NCBI GenBank assembly: GCA_016704445.1
Contig: JADJAE010000172.1
Span: 1-64,000, forward strand
Source: Deltaproteobacteria bacterium
GTDB lineage: Bacteria; Myxococcota_A; Polyangia; Polyangiales; Ga0077539
Direction of reading: 5' to 3'
Length of the DNA: 64,000 nucleotides
How positions within the stretch are numbered: position 1 is the first letter of the stretch; every line of letters begins with the position of its first letter. Below, in pieces: positions 1-9,582 of the stretch. Position numbers and translations under genes: made by a program. The notes below the pieces were generated by a model. It had not been told where the DNA came from. It did not search any database and saw only the letters and a list, made by a program, of their open reading frames with translations.

Positions 1-815
1 GGGTCCAGGCGAGGGGGTGGAAGATCTCGTGCGAGTCGACGAGCGAGCGCACGAATGGGCTGTGCTCGGCGGCGCGCTCGATGGGGGCGAGCAGCGCGAC
101 GAGGCGGCTGCGATCGGCGGCGGCGGCGTACTCCTGGAGGGCGCGGCCGTGCGGGAGGTGCTGCACCGCGGCGGCGAAGGAGACCCCGGCGGTGTTGGCC
201 GCGAGGAAGGCGAAGGGGCGGGCCTGTCGCCCTCTTGCGCTCGGCGAGGTGGAAGCAGACTCCGGCCGACGGTGTTCCAGAGGGGTTGGCGGCGCGGAGC
301 CAGGCGAGGGCGGGGCCGTCGTGGGCGACGAGCGCGGCGCGGGCGGCGCGGGTGAGAGCGTCCCAGCGGAGGGAGATCCAGTCGGCGGAGGCGTGCTCGG
401 CGCCGGGCATCGGGAAGACGCGAGAGAGCGCGAGCGCGACGGTGTCGGGAGAGAGCAAAACGCTAAGGGAGACGCGGTCGACGTCGAGGTCGGGCAGCGC
501 GCAGAGACGGGTGACGAAGGCGCGGGCGAGGTCGCGGAGCCAGGCGTATGAGGGCGGGAGCTGGGTGCCGGGCTCGGAGGCGCCGAGGAGCAGGTGGCCG
601 TGGTCGACGCCGTGGGCGAAGTGGCGGGCGAGGCGTCGGGCGAGCGCGTCGTCGGCGACGGCGGGCTCGTCGGAGAGCGCGGGCGGAGATAGGAAGGCCC
701 CGGTCGGCGCGAGCACTGGACGAGGGCGGGCGGCGGGGCCATCGGCGCGTTCCCGGAGTAGCACAGGGGAATCGTCGGGGGCGGCAACTCTCGCGGAGGA
801 GGGCGGGGCGATGAC
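1..815 (-). pseudogene. SNF2-type DEAD/DEAH helicase accessory region, frameshifted, runs off the window
   Basis: Reading the minus strand from about 815 to the window start gives a clean protein-like frame, including stretches such as ALARRLARHFAHGVDHGHLL and ADWISLRWDALTRAARAALV. Near 225-245 the frame breaks and resumes one register away as RPFAFLAANTAGV..., then HLPHGRALQEYA and SLVDSHEIFHPLAWT. I recognise that second part as the region preceding the helicase core of bacterial SNF2-family ATPases, whose core would lie beyond base 1. No convincing start codon is visible. A single base change near 235 would rejoin the two parts, so this is either a decayed gene or a sequencing indel. Family assignment is from memory of conserved motifs; the helicase core itself is not in the window. 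Confidence 0.55.
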
Positions 816-1319
816 GGCGCCGGATGCAGACGCCGTTCGACCATCTGTCCAATGGCATCGTCGAGGCGGCGCTCGACGGCCTCGGCGAGGTGCACCTGCA
901 GCACGAGGTGCCGGCGGAGGGCAGGCCATCGACGCCTCGTAGAGCCCGGATCCGGCGCGCTGGAAGGAGCGCCGAGAGGGGGCTGCCCGGGCGCATGACG
1001 GGACGGGCCATGCGCGATCGAGCCGTTTCACGAGACGCCAGGGGTCGACCGGTGGACGACTGCGTTGAAGGTCGGCGCGCTGCACGCTCGTCACGTCGAG
1101 AGGCGCTGGCGGCGAAGGTGTTCCTTCCGCCGCGGCCGGCGCGCGGATCATCTCGCCGAGGGCGGCCCGAGACCGCGATGGAGCGGTGTTATCCGACGGA
1201 CGCGGGCGTGGCCGACGGGTGCTACGCGTCGGCGCCGCACGGTCCGCGGGCTGGTGGTGACGAGCGGAGCTGCCGCGCACGAGGGACTCCCTGGTGCGGA
1301 TGATGGGGCGGGTGATACG
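816..1319. other. No supported gene
   Basis: About 500 bases with open frames on both strands, but all have the Arg/Pro/Ala-rich composition of shadow frames. A short minus-strand stretch near 840-930 (LVLQVHLAEAVERRLDDAIG) looks more protein-like but has no start, stop or recognisable family. It may be a gene remnant. Confidence 0.4.
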
Positions 1320-1763
1320 GTGCGGGAGGCGCTGTCCGAGCTGCGGCGCTGGTCGCCAGACGCCTGGGAGCACGCGTTGACGATGCCGTCGTTCACGACG
1401 CTCCGCCACGACCTGCCGCGCATCGGATGGACCGTCGAGATGGAGGAGGACCCGATGATGAGGACCTACGCGGAGATGAAGGAGCTGTACGAGGCCGACC
1501 GCGCGGAGGCACGGAGGGAGGGCGTCGAGAAGGGCATCGAGAAGGGCATCGAGAAGGGCATCGAACGCGGCCTCGTGGAGGGGCGACTGCTCACGCTCCG
1601 GGAGCTCATCGAGCGGCGTCTGCACCGTTCGCTCGACGACGCCGAGCGGGCGACCCTCCAGTCGCGGCTGAAGACCCACGGGCCCGCCCGGCTCGACGAG
1701 GTGGTCCTCGATTTCGCGCCCGCCGCCATCGCCTCGTGGCTCGCCGACCCCGACGCCCGCTGA
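1320..1763 (+). CDS. C-terminal part of a DUF4351/Rpn-like protein (probable remnant)
   Basis: The predicted 147-residue product begins at a GTG (VREALSELRRWSPDAWEHAL). It contains a charged run of three near-identical EKGIEKGI units at about residues 65-76, and ends in a helical module, LRELIERRLHRSLDDAERAT. This order of a Lys/Glu/Gly repeat hinge followed by a short helical tail is typical of the C-terminal end of Rpn/PD-(D/E)XK transposase-like nucleases and DUF4351 proteins. The N-terminal nuclease domain is missing: upstream sequence in this frame is Arg-rich and unlike a protein. I infer a truncated or frameshifted member. The start is uncertain, with ATG alternatives at 1383 and 1455. 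Confidence 0.45.
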   Translation: MREALSELRRWSPDAWEHALTMPSFTTLRHDLPRIGWTVEMEEDPMMRTYAEMKELYEADRAEARREGVEKGIEKGIEKGIERGLVEGRLLTLRELIERRLHRSLDDAERATLQSRLKTHGPARLDEVVLDFAPAAIASWLADPDAR

Positions 1764-1773
1764 GGGCTGTCGC

Positions 1774-2718
1774 CTACTCCGACAGCTCCCGCAGCACCGC
1801 CAGGCTGTAGCGCTCCCAGCGGCGTTCGGGCTGCGCGTGCGCGAGCGCGGCGTAGCGGTCTTGCGCGTTGTGCAGCGCGGCCTGGGCCTCCTCGAGGTCG
1901 GTGCCCGCGCCTGCGTTCTCGGCCCTCGCTCGCAGCGTGGCGGGGGACGGGTGGCGCAGCGCGACGGCGAGCATGAGGTCCGTCGCGGCGAGGGCCTCGC
2001 CGCGGGGGTAGCGGGGGTCGATGCGCGCGGCGATGCCGATCATCGGGCGGCGCAGCCTGGCGCAGGCGCGCGGGTGGTCCTGGTCGTCGAGGCCGATGAT
2101 GGCGGTGCAGCGAGAGGCGATCACCCACGCCGCGAAGCCCCGCTGCACGGCGGGCGAGACGCGCAGCAGCGTGTCCGTCACGGGCTCCACCTCGCCCCGC
2201 TCCGGCGTCGGCAGCGCCAGCCGCTCCCAGCGCAGAAGAAACCACCCCAGCCGGTGCGCGTCGGTCATCGTCGGGTCGGCGAGCGGGCCGGCGAGCGCGT
2301 GCCTCGCGGCCACCACCGTCCCCGGATCACCCGGGTTGCGCAGGGCATCCAGCCATCGCTGCGCCGCGAGGGCGCGGATGGCCAGGGCCCGCTCCGGCGC
2401 GCCGTCGGTGGCGTCGAAGAGCGTCTGGGCGAACTGCGCCTGGGCCTGCACCTTCGCGTTACCGTCGCGGCGGGAGTGGGCGAGGGTGAGGGAGTTCCAC
2501 GCGGCGAGCGCCTCGTTGGTGGCCGGGGGCCTCGGGCGCTGGAGGTCGCGGCGGTGCTCGCCGAGCAGCTCGGACCCGTCGATCGCGAGCGGCGGCAGCG
2601 AGGTCGGGTAGAGCGGGGTGCGGTGAGCGATCGGGAGGACGACCGCCGCCGCCAGCACCAGCGCTCCGAGCGCGATGAGCGGAGGGACGTCCCGGACCTT
2701 CGGCGCGGCGTCGGACAT
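1774..2718 (-). CDS. Single-pass membrane protein of unknown function
   Basis: The 314-residue product starts at ATG 2718 (MSDAAPKVRDVPP). This is preferred to upstream in-frame starts because the hydrophobic segment LIALGALVLAAAVVLPIA then sits at residues 13-30 as a type II anchor. The rest is a helical, Ala/Arg-rich soluble domain with no motif I recognise. It mentions no catalytic signature, and the helix pairs (for example QAQAQFAQTLFDA and ALAIRALAAQRWLDAL) suggest a TPR-like or helical-bundle fold. It is divergent from the PilZ gene, with about 100 bases between the two starts, so they may share a promoter region. Function unknown. Confidence 0.7.
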   Translation of the reverse strand: MSDAAPKVRDVPPLIALGALVLAAAVVLPIAHRTPLYPTSLPPLAIDGSELLGEHRRDLQRPRPPATNEALAAWNSLTLAHSRRDGNAKVQAQAQFAQTLFDATDGAPERALAIRALAAQRWLDALRNPGDPGTVVAARHALAGPLADPTMTDAHRLGWFLLRWERLALPTPERGEVEPVTDTLLRVSPAVQRGFAAWVIASRCTAIIGLDDQDHPRACARLRRPMIGIAARIDPRYPRGEALAATDLMLAVALRHPSPATLRARAENAGAGTDLEEAQAALHNAQDRYAALAHAQPERRWERYSLAVLRELSE

Positions 2719-2818
2719 ACGCACCCTCACGGTATACGAACATCCGCGCCCCGGTGTCGTCCCGGGAAAAGCCGATGACACCGCCGACCGACGCGTGAGA
2801 GAGTCCCCGTCCCTTCCG

Positions 2819-3142
2819 ATGCACAGCGAAAAGCGCGCTCACACCAGGTTTCCGGCGAGGCTGCGGGTGTCCTTCGAGGTCGGTGATCACCGCGTGGAGT
2901 GCCGCACGCGCGACCTCTCGCTGGGCGGGATGTTCCTCGACACGACGGCGGTCTCGCTGCCCTTCGGCACCGAGCTCACGGTCACCCTCACCCTCCCCCT
3001 GCTGGCCGAGCCGACGCCCGTGCGCTGCGTGGTGCGCTGGGCCATCGCGAGCGGCCTGGGCGTCTCCTTCCTGTCGCTGAGGGCGGCGGAGACCTGGGCC
3101 ATCAACCAGCTCTCGGTGCAGTCCCGGGACCTCCCCCGCTGA
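2819..3142 (+). CDS. PilZ-domain protein, predicted c-di-GMP receptor
   Basis: A 107-residue stand-alone PilZ domain. Both ligand-binding signatures are visible: R-x3-R at residues 6-10 (KRAHTRFPA) and D-x-S-x-x-G in RDLSLGG around residue 35. The rest alternates beta strands ending in GLGVSFLSL, as in the PilZ barrel. ATG 2819 was chosen because it puts the RxxxR motif at the usual N-terminal position; in-frame upstream sequence is unrelated. Stand-alone PilZ proteins bind the second messenger c-di-GMP and act on partners such as motility or polysaccharide machinery; no partner is evident here. The peptide-binding protein gene begins only 5 bases downstream, so the two are probably co-transcribed. 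Confidence 0.85.
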   Translation: MHSEKRAHTRFPARLRVSFEVGDHRVECRTRDLSLGGMFLDTTAVSLPFGTELTVTLTLPLLAEPTPVRCVVRWAIASGLGVSFLSLRAAETWAINQLSVQSRDLPR

Positions 3143-3147
3143 CGGCC

Positions 3148-4878
3148 GTGCGGGCCTCCCTCGTCGCCACGGCGCTCCTCGCTCTCGGCGCCGTGGCGTG
3201 CCGCGACCCCTATCCCCACCCCCGCTTCCTCGGCGCCGGCAGCGCCACCCCCCGCCGCGGCGGAACCCTCCGCTTCGCCTTCGACTCCGACCTCACCACC
3301 GTCGACCCGGCGCGCGCCAGCGACACCCTCGCGGCGGTGCCGACGCGTCTCGTCCACGAGGGCCTGGTCAACTACGCGCCCGGCAGCACCGACGTCGTGC
3401 CCGCCCTCGCCGAGCGCTGGGAGGTCTCCGCCGACGGGCGCACGTACACCTTCCACCTCCGCCCGGGCATCGCGTTCTCCGACGGCGTCCCCATCACCAG
3501 CGACGACTTCCGCTACAGCTGGGAGCGCATGCTCAACCCCCGGCGCATCCCGTCGCCGGGCGCCGAGAACTACCGGCTCATCGTGGGCTTCGACGCCTTC
3601 CGCGAGGGCCGCGCCGCGCACCTCGCGGGCCTGGAGACGCCCGACCCGCGCACCGTGGTGCTCCGCCTCACGGACGCCGACCGCACCTTCCTGCACATCA
3701 TGGCGATGCGCTTCGTGTCCGTGGTGCCGCGGCACGTGCTCGATCGCATCGGCGACGAGCGCTTCGGCCAGGAGCCCGTCGGGGCCGGGCCCTTCACCCT
3801 GGAGCGCTGGGAGCCCAACGCGCGCATCGTGATGCGCCGCAACCCCCGCTACTGGAACGCCCAGGGCATCTACCTCGACCGCATCGAGGTCGAGCTCTCG
3901 GTGGCGCGGCACCTCCAGTTCATGCGCTTCCTCGCGGGGGAGCTCGACTACGCGCACAACTACTCGCTGAGCACCGCGGACTACCTCTGGCTGCTCAACA
4001 ACCGCGCGTGGCGCCCCTACGTGGTGCGCCAGCCCGGCACCCTCATCGGCGGCTTCATGATGAACACCGAGATGGCGCCCTTCGACAACGTGCACGTGCG
4101 CCGCGCGGTGACCTACGCGCTCGACCGCGACGGCATCGCCCGGGCGCGCAACAACCGCATCTCGCCCGCGTGGTCGCTCTACCCCCCGACCATCCCGGGC
4201 TACCGCGCCGACAACCCGCTGCACCAGCGCTTCGACCTCGCCGCCGCGCGCCGGGAGATGGCCCTCGCGGGCTACCCCAACGGCCTCCCCGAGGAGGTCA
4301 CCCTCTGGCTCGGCGAGGGCGAGACCGGGACCATCTACGGCGACCTGGTGCAGGCCGACCTCCGGCGCATCGGCATCCGCGTTCGGCAGCGCCCCGCGGC
4401 CTTCAGCATCTACTACGCCACGCTCGGTCGCCGTCGCACGGTGCAGCTCGCCTTCACCGGCTGGCAGATGGACTACCCCGACCCGTCGAACTTCATCGAG
4501 CCCAACTTCCACTCCCGCGCCATCCACGACGAGCAGAGCTCGAACTACGCGTTCTACTCCAACCCCGCGCTCGACCGGACGCTCGACCGGGCCAAGATCG
4601 AGCCCGACGCCGCGGCCCGCATCGGGCTCTACCAGCAGGCCGAGGACATGCTCCTGCGCGACGCCCCGTGGGCGTACATGTACACGTCGCTCAACACCTT
4701 CGTGACGCAGCCCTACGTGCGCGGATGGGCGCCGCACCCGGTCTGGAGCGACTACCTCGGCGAGGCCTGGCTCGACCTCCCCACGCGCGAATGGGTCGCC
4801 GCGCGCCACGCCCACCAGCGCTCGCTCGGATCGCTCGGGGCCCTCGCCAACCCCTTCACCCCGATGGGGGCGCGATGA
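3148..4878 (+). CDS. ABC-transporter peptide/oligopeptide-binding protein (SBP family 5), lipoprotein
   Basis: A 576-residue extracytoplasmic solute-binding protein of the OppA/DppA type. GTG 3148 gives a short signal peptide ending at a Cys (LLALGAVAC), a probable lipobox although the -3 residue is not ideal. Family hallmarks follow: RRGGTLRFAFDSDLTTVDPA, the ALAERWEVSADGRTYTFHLR segment, YSWERMLNP, and the ADLRRIGIRVRQRPA region. The C-terminal part ALDRTLDRAKIEPD also fits. Such proteins capture peptides or similar solutes outside the inner membrane and deliver them to a permease pair. Its stop overlaps the permease start by four bases (ATGA). The specificity cannot be read from sequence. 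Confidence 0.88.
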   Translation: MRASLVATALLALGAVACRDPYPHPRFLGAGSATPRRGGTLRFAFDSDLTTVDPARASDTLAAVPTRLVHEGLVNYAPGSTDVVPALAERWEVSADGRTYTFHLRPGIAFSDGVPITSDDFRYSWERMLNPRRIPSPGAENYRLIVGFDAFREGRAAHLAGLETPDPRTVVLRLTDADRTFLHIMAMRFVSVVPRHVLDRIGDERFGQEPVGAGPFTLERWEPNARIVMRRNPRYWNAQGIYLDRIEVELSVARHLQFMRFLAGELDYAHNYSLSTADYLWLLNNRAWRPYVVRQPGTLIGGFMMNTEMAPFDNVHVRRAVTYALDRDGIARARNNRISPAWSLYPPTIPGYRADNPLHQRFDLAAARREMALAGYPNGLPEEVTLWLGEGETGTIYGDLVQADLRRIGIRVRQRPAAFSIYYATLGRRRTVQLAFTGWQMDYPDPSNFIEPNFHSRAIHDEQSSNYAFYSNPALDRTLDRAKIEPDAAARIGLYQQAEDMLLRDAPWAYMYTSLNTFVTQPYVRGWAPHPVWSDYLGEAWLDLPTREWVAARHAHQRSLGSLGALANPFTPMGAR

Positions 4879-5807
4879 TCCGGTTCATCCTCCGGCGTCT
4901 CGGGTGGAGCCTGCTGGTGCTGTGGTTCGTCGCCACGGTGACCTTCTTCGGATCGCTCCGCGTCGGAGACCCGGTGGTCACCCTCGCGGGGCCCCACGCC
5001 AGCGCGCGCGACCGCGACTACATCCGCCGCTTCTACCACCTCGACCGCCCCCCAGTGGAGCAGTACGCGCGCTACATGGGCAACCTGGTGAGGGGCGACC
5101 TGGGCCGGAGCTTCCGCTACCGGCAGCCCGTGGCGACGCTCATCGCGGTGCGCCTCCCTCGCACGCTGCTGCTGGGCGTGATGGTCATCGCCTTCGAGCT
5201 CTTCTTCGGCATCCTCGCAGGGACCATCGCGGCGCTGCGCCGCGGCACGCGCACCGAGTCGCTGGTGCTGGGCGCGACCTTCGTGGGCATCTCCACGCCC
5301 ACCTTCCTCTCGGGCAAGCTCTTCCTCTTCATCGTGGCCTATCAATGGGGCTGGTTTCCCATTGGCGGTTATGGCGACACGGCGCTCAGCCATGTGTGGC
5401 ACGGGATCCTCCCCGCGGTGACCATCGGGCTCCTGGGCACGGCGTGGCAGGCGAGGCTGGTGCGAGGCGAGCTGGTCGAGGTGCTCCAGTCGGACTACGT
5501 GCGCACCGCGAGGGCCAAGGGGCTGAGCCCGGCCGCGGTGGTGGTGAAGCACGCGCTGCGCAACGCCCTGCTGCCGGTGCTGACCTCGCTGGGACTGAGC
5601 TTCGGGGCGCTGTTCTCCGGGGCGATCGTGACCGAGGCGATCTTCGCGTGGCCAGGGCTCGGCCGCCTCGCCTTCGAGGCCATCACGGGCATGGACCTCC
5701 CGGTGATGATGGGCACCGTGCTGCTGGCCTCGACGGGCATCCTGGTAGGCAACCTGCTCACCGACCTGCTCTACGCCGCGCTCGATCCGCGCATCCGCCG
5801 GGGGTGA
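4875..5807 (+). CDS. ABC-transporter permease, DppB/OppB type
   Basis: A 310-residue inner-membrane permease. It begins with the family signature MIRFILRRLGWSLLVLWFVA, has about six hydrophobic segments, and carries the cytoplasmic EAA-type loop SDYVRTARAKGLSPAAVV that docks the ATPase. The C-terminus LLYAALDPRIRRG is diagnostic of DppB/OppB. It follows the solute-binding protein with an ATGA overlap. No partner permease (DppC) or ATPases (DppD/F) follow; the next gene is an unrelated membrane protein. Either the missing subunits are encoded elsewhere or this unit is incomplete. Confidence 0.9.
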   Translation: MIRFILRRLGWSLLVLWFVATVTFFGSLRVGDPVVTLAGPHASARDRDYIRRFYHLDRPPVEQYARYMGNLVRGDLGRSFRYRQPVATLIAVRLPRTLLLGVMVIAFELFFGILAGTIAALRRGTRTESLVLGATFVGISTPTFLSGKLFLFIVAYQWGWFPIGGYGDTALSHVWHGILPAVTIGLLGTAWQARLVRGELVEVLQSDYVRTARAKGLSPAAVVVKHALRNALLPVLTSLGLSFGALFSGAIVTEAIFAWPGLGRLAFEAITGMDLPVMMGTVLLASTGILVGNLLTDLLYAALDPRIRRG

Positions 5808-5843
5808 GCATCTTCCTCCGGCGCTGCGGTACGCTCCGCGACG

Positions 5844-7113
5844 ATGTTCCCTCTGCTGGTCGGCGTGGTGGTGCTGCTCTCGGGCGGGGTCGCGGCCTTC
5901 ATGGCCGAGAACCACGGCCCGCTCGACCCCTGACAAGCTCTACGCGGGCTCGCTCGGCGCACTGATCTTCCTGGCCGCGGGGCCCCTCACCGAGACCCTG
6001 CTCGCGCGTCGATACGGTCCGCGGGCTCGGGTCGACCTCTGGCGCTCGGTGCAGTTCGCCGCCCTGCTGCTCTCGCTCGCCACGTGGCTCCAGCTCTCCC
6101 CCCTCTTCTCTCGCCCGTCCTACCTCTCCGGGGGTTCGAGCCGCTGGGAGCAGCTCGAGCCCGAGCACTTCATCGTCCCCCTCGGCGCGGCGCTCGCGGC
6201 CCTCGTCGCCCGTCGCATCCGGGTCCCCTCTCGGCTCCCGCAGCGCGCGCTGGCCTCGATGCTCGTTGCGCTGGCCGTGCTGGTGGGCGCCGAGGTGCGC
6301 CTCCATCGCGCCGTGGCGCCGTGGGCGCTCGTCGATCACCTGCCCGCGGTGATGACCCTCCCTCCCCTCGATCGCTCCCAGGGCACCAGCGTCACGCAGC
6401 ACCAGGGCGACGGCCTCTGGGTGCGGCGCTTCACGAGCGCGCAGTATCCGGCCTACTGCGACGTGAGCGTCGCCCGGAGCGAGCAGGCCCTGCTGACGTC
6501 CATGGCGCCCGAGCGCATGGTGCCCGTCGGCTGCGGGGTGCTGACGCTGCGCTCGCTGCCAGCGACGGGTGAGTACGCCCTGGTCGCGCCCGCCGCGCCG
6601 TACCGCAGCATCTTCGTGCTCGACGGCACCACCCTCGCTCGCCTCCCCGTGGGGCGCGCCCGCCTCGGGGACTACACCGACCGCATCGCTCCCCCGAAGG
6701 GCTGGGTGCGCCTCTCCTGGGCGATCCTCGGGCTGGGCGCGCTGGCGCTCGCCTCGCGCCGCGGATCGAGGCGCTGGCGCGACGCCCAGGACCGCTGGCG
6801 AGCCGCGACGCTCGACCCGGACGGCGCGGTGCGCTTCGAGGACGGAGCCTCGGCGGCGCTCTCCTATCGCGCGGCGCTGTCTCCAGGGCCCGTGGTGGTA
6901 CTGGCCCCGGAGTCTCGCGGCGAGGGGGGACCGTTTCGCGCGGGCCCTGCGATGGTCACGCTGGAGCCGGGCGACGTCCGCGCGGGCACCCCGGCGTCGC
7001 TGCTCGCCGAGCTCGACGCGTCGAGGGACGCGGTGTGGGTGCACTTCGCGGCGGCGGCGTGGCTGGCGGTGGCGCCGCTCGCTCCGTACGCGCTGCGGGG
7101 GATGTTGTTCTAG
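5844..7113 (+). CDS. Polytopic membrane protein of unknown function, apparent frameshift near 5930
   Basis: From ATG 5844 the frame reads MFPLLVGVVVLLSGGVAAFM...NHGPLDP and hits TGA at 5931. The neighbouring frame continues without a start as DKLYAGSLGALIFLAAGPLT and runs to 7113. The two halves join naturally (GPLDP-DKLYAG) if the extra T at 5931 is removed, giving a protein of about 422 residues. It would have an N-terminal helix, further helices around IFLAAGP, FAALLLSLATWL and ALAALVA, a soluble middle domain with two Cys (YPAYCDV, VPVGCGV), a helix WAILGLGALALA and a C-terminal helix. If the break is real, translation could start at GTG 6049. No family is recognised. It lies between the permease and glgA on the same strand. 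Confidence 0.6.
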
Positions 7114-7174
7114 CGGCCCTTCCCTCTCCCGCGCCCGTTGCGCCCGAGGGGAAGCGAGTGCAGTCTCCGCCGCC

Positions 7175-8644
7175 ATGGAAATCCTCTTCGTCAGCCCGGA
7201 GGTCGTGCCCTTCTCGAAGGTCGGCGGCCTCGGGGACGTCGTCGGCGCGCTCCCCAAGGCCCTGCGCGCCCTCGGCCACAAGGTCACCGTCCTCTCGCTC
7301 CGCTACGGCAGCATCGACCCCGCCGAGCACGCCCTCGCGCGCCGGCTCGTCAAGGTGAAGGTCCACCTCGGGGGCGAGCACGTCGACGCCGAGGTCTACG
7401 AGGCCCGGCTCCCGTCGGGCGTCACGGTGGTCTTCCTCGGCGCCCCGCGCATCAGCGACCGGCCGGGCGTCTACGGCGAGGGGGCCACCACCTACGAAGA
7501 CAACCACCTGCGCTTCGGCCTGCTCTGCAAGGGCGCCGTGGCGTGGATGCGCATGCAGCCCAAGGTGCCCGACCTCGTCCACCTCCACGACTGGACCACC
7601 GGGCTCATCCCCGCGCTCCTCAAGCAGGAGGCCAAGGATGACCCGCGGCTCGGCCTCGTCCGCACGGTCTTCACCATCCACAACGCCGCCCACCAGGGCA
7701 CCTTCCCCGTCTCGACGCTCGCCGACGTCGGCCTCCACCACGCGGCCGCCGCGCACATGGAGTTCTACGGCCAGGTGTCGTGGCTCAAGGCCGGGATCAT
7801 CGACTCCGACCGGGTGACCACCGTGTCGCCCACCTACGCCCACGAGATCGTCACGCCCGTCGGCGGCGCCAACATGGACGGCGTCCTGCGGGCCCACGCC
7901 AAGGGCCTCGTCGGCATCCTCAACGGCATCGACCCGGGCGTCTGGAACCCCTCCACCGACCCGCACATCATCTCCCGCTACGACGTGGTCGACCCGCTCC
8001 CCAAGGCGCGCTGCAAGACCGCCCTCCAGAAGGCCCTCGGCCTCCCGGCGCGGCCCGACACCCCGGTGCTCGGCATGGTCGCCCGCCTCGACACCCAGAA
8101 GGGCATCGACCTGCTGCTGGGCTGCGCCTCGCAGCTCCTCCGCCAGGACGTGCAGCTCGTGGTGCAGGGATCCGGCGACCCGGAGTTCACCGCCGCCCTC
8201 GCCGCGCTCGCGAAGGACATGCCCGAGAAGGTCGCGTTCCGCTCGGAGTTCGACGACGGCCTCGCGCACCGCATCATCGCCGGCTCCGACCTCTTCCTGG
8301 TCCCGTCGCGCTTCGAGCCGAGCGGGCTCACGCAGCTCTACGCCATGCGCTACGGCACCGTGCCCGTGGTGCGCAACACCGGCGGCCTGCGCGACACCGT
8401 GGTCGACTGCGACGCCTCGCTCGGCACGGGCACCGGCTTCGTCTTCGACGAGCTCACCCCCGACGCCTTCTACGGCGCCATCGCCCGCGGGCTCTCGGGC
8501 TACGCGCAGACCGACCGCTTCGCCTCCCTGCGCCGCCGGGTGATGCGCCTCGACCACGCGTGGGACCGCGCGGCCCGACGCTACGCCGCCATCTACCGCG
8601 AGCTCATCCCGGGCTCCGAAGACGGCCCCTCCGCGACGGCGTGA
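7175..8644 (+). CDS. glgA: Glycogen synthase (ADP-glucose type)
   Basis: The 489-residue product is a GT5-family glycogen/starch synthase that transfers glucose from ADP-glucose to the non-reducing end of an alpha-1,4-glucan in the cytoplasm. Visible signatures are the N-terminal K-x-G-G-L ADP-glucose motif (SKVGGLGDVVGALP, Lys15), DLVHLHDWTTGLIP, TIHNAAHQG, the NGIDPGVWNP linker, and the C-terminal SRFEPSGLTQLYAMRYG and NTGGLRDTV segments of the GT-B fold. Length is normal for bacterial GlgA. ATG 7175 is chosen because the ADP-glucose motif must start within about 15 residues. The stop overlaps the miaA start (GTGA). No branching enzyme or ADP-glucose pyrophosphorylase is nearby. Confidence 0.96.
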   Translation: MEILFVSPEVVPFSKVGGLGDVVGALPKALRALGHKVTVLSLRYGSIDPAEHALARRLVKVKVHLGGEHVDAEVYEARLPSGVTVVFLGAPRISDRPGVYGEGATTYEDNHLRFGLLCKGAVAWMRMQPKVPDLVHLHDWTTGLIPALLKQEAKDDPRLGLVRTVFTIHNAAHQGTFPVSTLADVGLHHAAAAHMEFYGQVSWLKAGIIDSDRVTTVSPTYAHEIVTPVGGANMDGVLRAHAKGLVGILNGIDPGVWNPSTDPHIISRYDVVDPLPKARCKTALQKALGLPARPDTPVLGMVARLDTQKGIDLLLGCASQLLRQDVQLVVQGSGDPEFTAALAALAKDMPEKVAFRSEFDDGLAHRIIAGSDLFLVPSRFEPSGLTQLYAMRYGTVPVVRNTGGLRDTVVDCDASLGTGTGFVFDELTPDAFYGAIARGLSGYAQTDRFASLRRRVMRLDHAWDRAARRYAAIYRELIPGSEDGPSATA

Positions 8645-9582
8645 CCGTCCCCCGTCCGCGCATCGTCGTCGTCTCCGGGGCGACGGCCACGGGCAAGACC
8701 GCCCTGGCCGTCGACCTCGCCCGCGCCCTCGACGGAGAGCTCGTCGGCGCCGACTCGGTGCAGCTCTACGACCGCCTGCTCATCGGCTCCGCGCGCCCCA
8801 CCGAGGAAGAACTCTCGGGCGTCCCCCACCACCTGCTCGGAGCCCTCGACCTGAGGGCTCCCTACGACGCCGCGAAGTTCATCGACGACGCCGACCGGGC
8901 CATCGCGGGGATCACCTCGCGGGGCAGGACCGCCATCGTGGTGGGCGGCACCGGGCTCTACCTCCGCGCGCTGGTGAAGGGCCTCGCCACGGGCATCCCC
9001 GCCGACGCCGGGGTTCGGGCGGAGCTGCACGCTCGCATCGCATCGGGCGACGCGGAGACGCTGAGGGAGATGCACCGCGAGGTGGCGGCGGTCGACCCGG
9101 AGTACGCCGCGCGCATCCACGTGACCGACCCGGTGCGCATCGTGAGGGCCCTGGAGGTCTTCGCGGTGAGCGGGCTCCCGCTGTCGGAGCACCACCGTCG
9201 GCACGCCGCGCTGGGGCCGCGCTACGAGGCGAGCTGGTGGTGCCTGGAGATCGAGCGCGACGCGCTGCGGGCGAGGGTGGTCCCGCGCACCCGGGAGATG
9301 CTGGCGAGGGGCTGGGTCGACGAGGTGCGGGGCATCCTGGCGGACGGCTACGAGCACGACCTGAAGCCGCTGCGGAGCGTCGGCTACGCCGAGGTGGTGG
9401 CGCACCTGCGGGGCGAGCTCCCGGCGAGGGCGCTGTCGACGGAGATCGAGCGGGCGACGATGTCCTTCGCCAAGCGGCAGCGGACGTGGTTTCGCGGCGA
9501 GGAGGGCGTGGAGTGGCTGACGCTCGAGGCGGCTCGCGAGCGCTCACGGTGGGACGCGCTCTCGGAGTGGCTGAAGCGCTGA
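8641..9582 (+). CDS. miaA: tRNA dimethylallyltransferase
   Basis: The 313-residue product adds a dimethylallyl group to A37 of tRNAs reading U-starting codons. The P-loop GATATGKT is at residues 13-20, followed by GELVGADSVQLYDRLLIGSA (substrate pocket Asp and Gln), the PHHLLGALD motif, and VVGGTGLYLRALVKG. The C-terminal part has VGYAEVVAHLRGEL and the TMSFAKRQRTWFR motif. The start is GTG 8641, overlapping the glgA stop by four bases, so miaA is translationally coupled to glgA, an unusual partner. Its last 39 bases overlap, convergently, a minus-strand lipoprotein frame. Length is standard. Confidence 0.96.
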   Translation: MTVPRPRIVVVSGATATGKTALAVDLARALDGELVGADSVQLYDRLLIGSARPTEEELSGVPHHLLGALDLRAPYDAAKFIDDADRAIAGITSRGRTAIVVGGTGLYLRALVKGLATGIPADAGVRAELHARIASGDAETLREMHREVAAVDPEYAARIHVTDPVRIVRALEVFAVSGLPLSEHHRRHAALGPRYEASWWCLEIERDALRARVVPRTREMLARGWVDEVRGILADGYEHDLKPLRSVGYAEVVAHLRGELPARALSTEIERATMSFAKRQRTWFRGEEGVEWLTLEAARERSRWDALSEWLKR

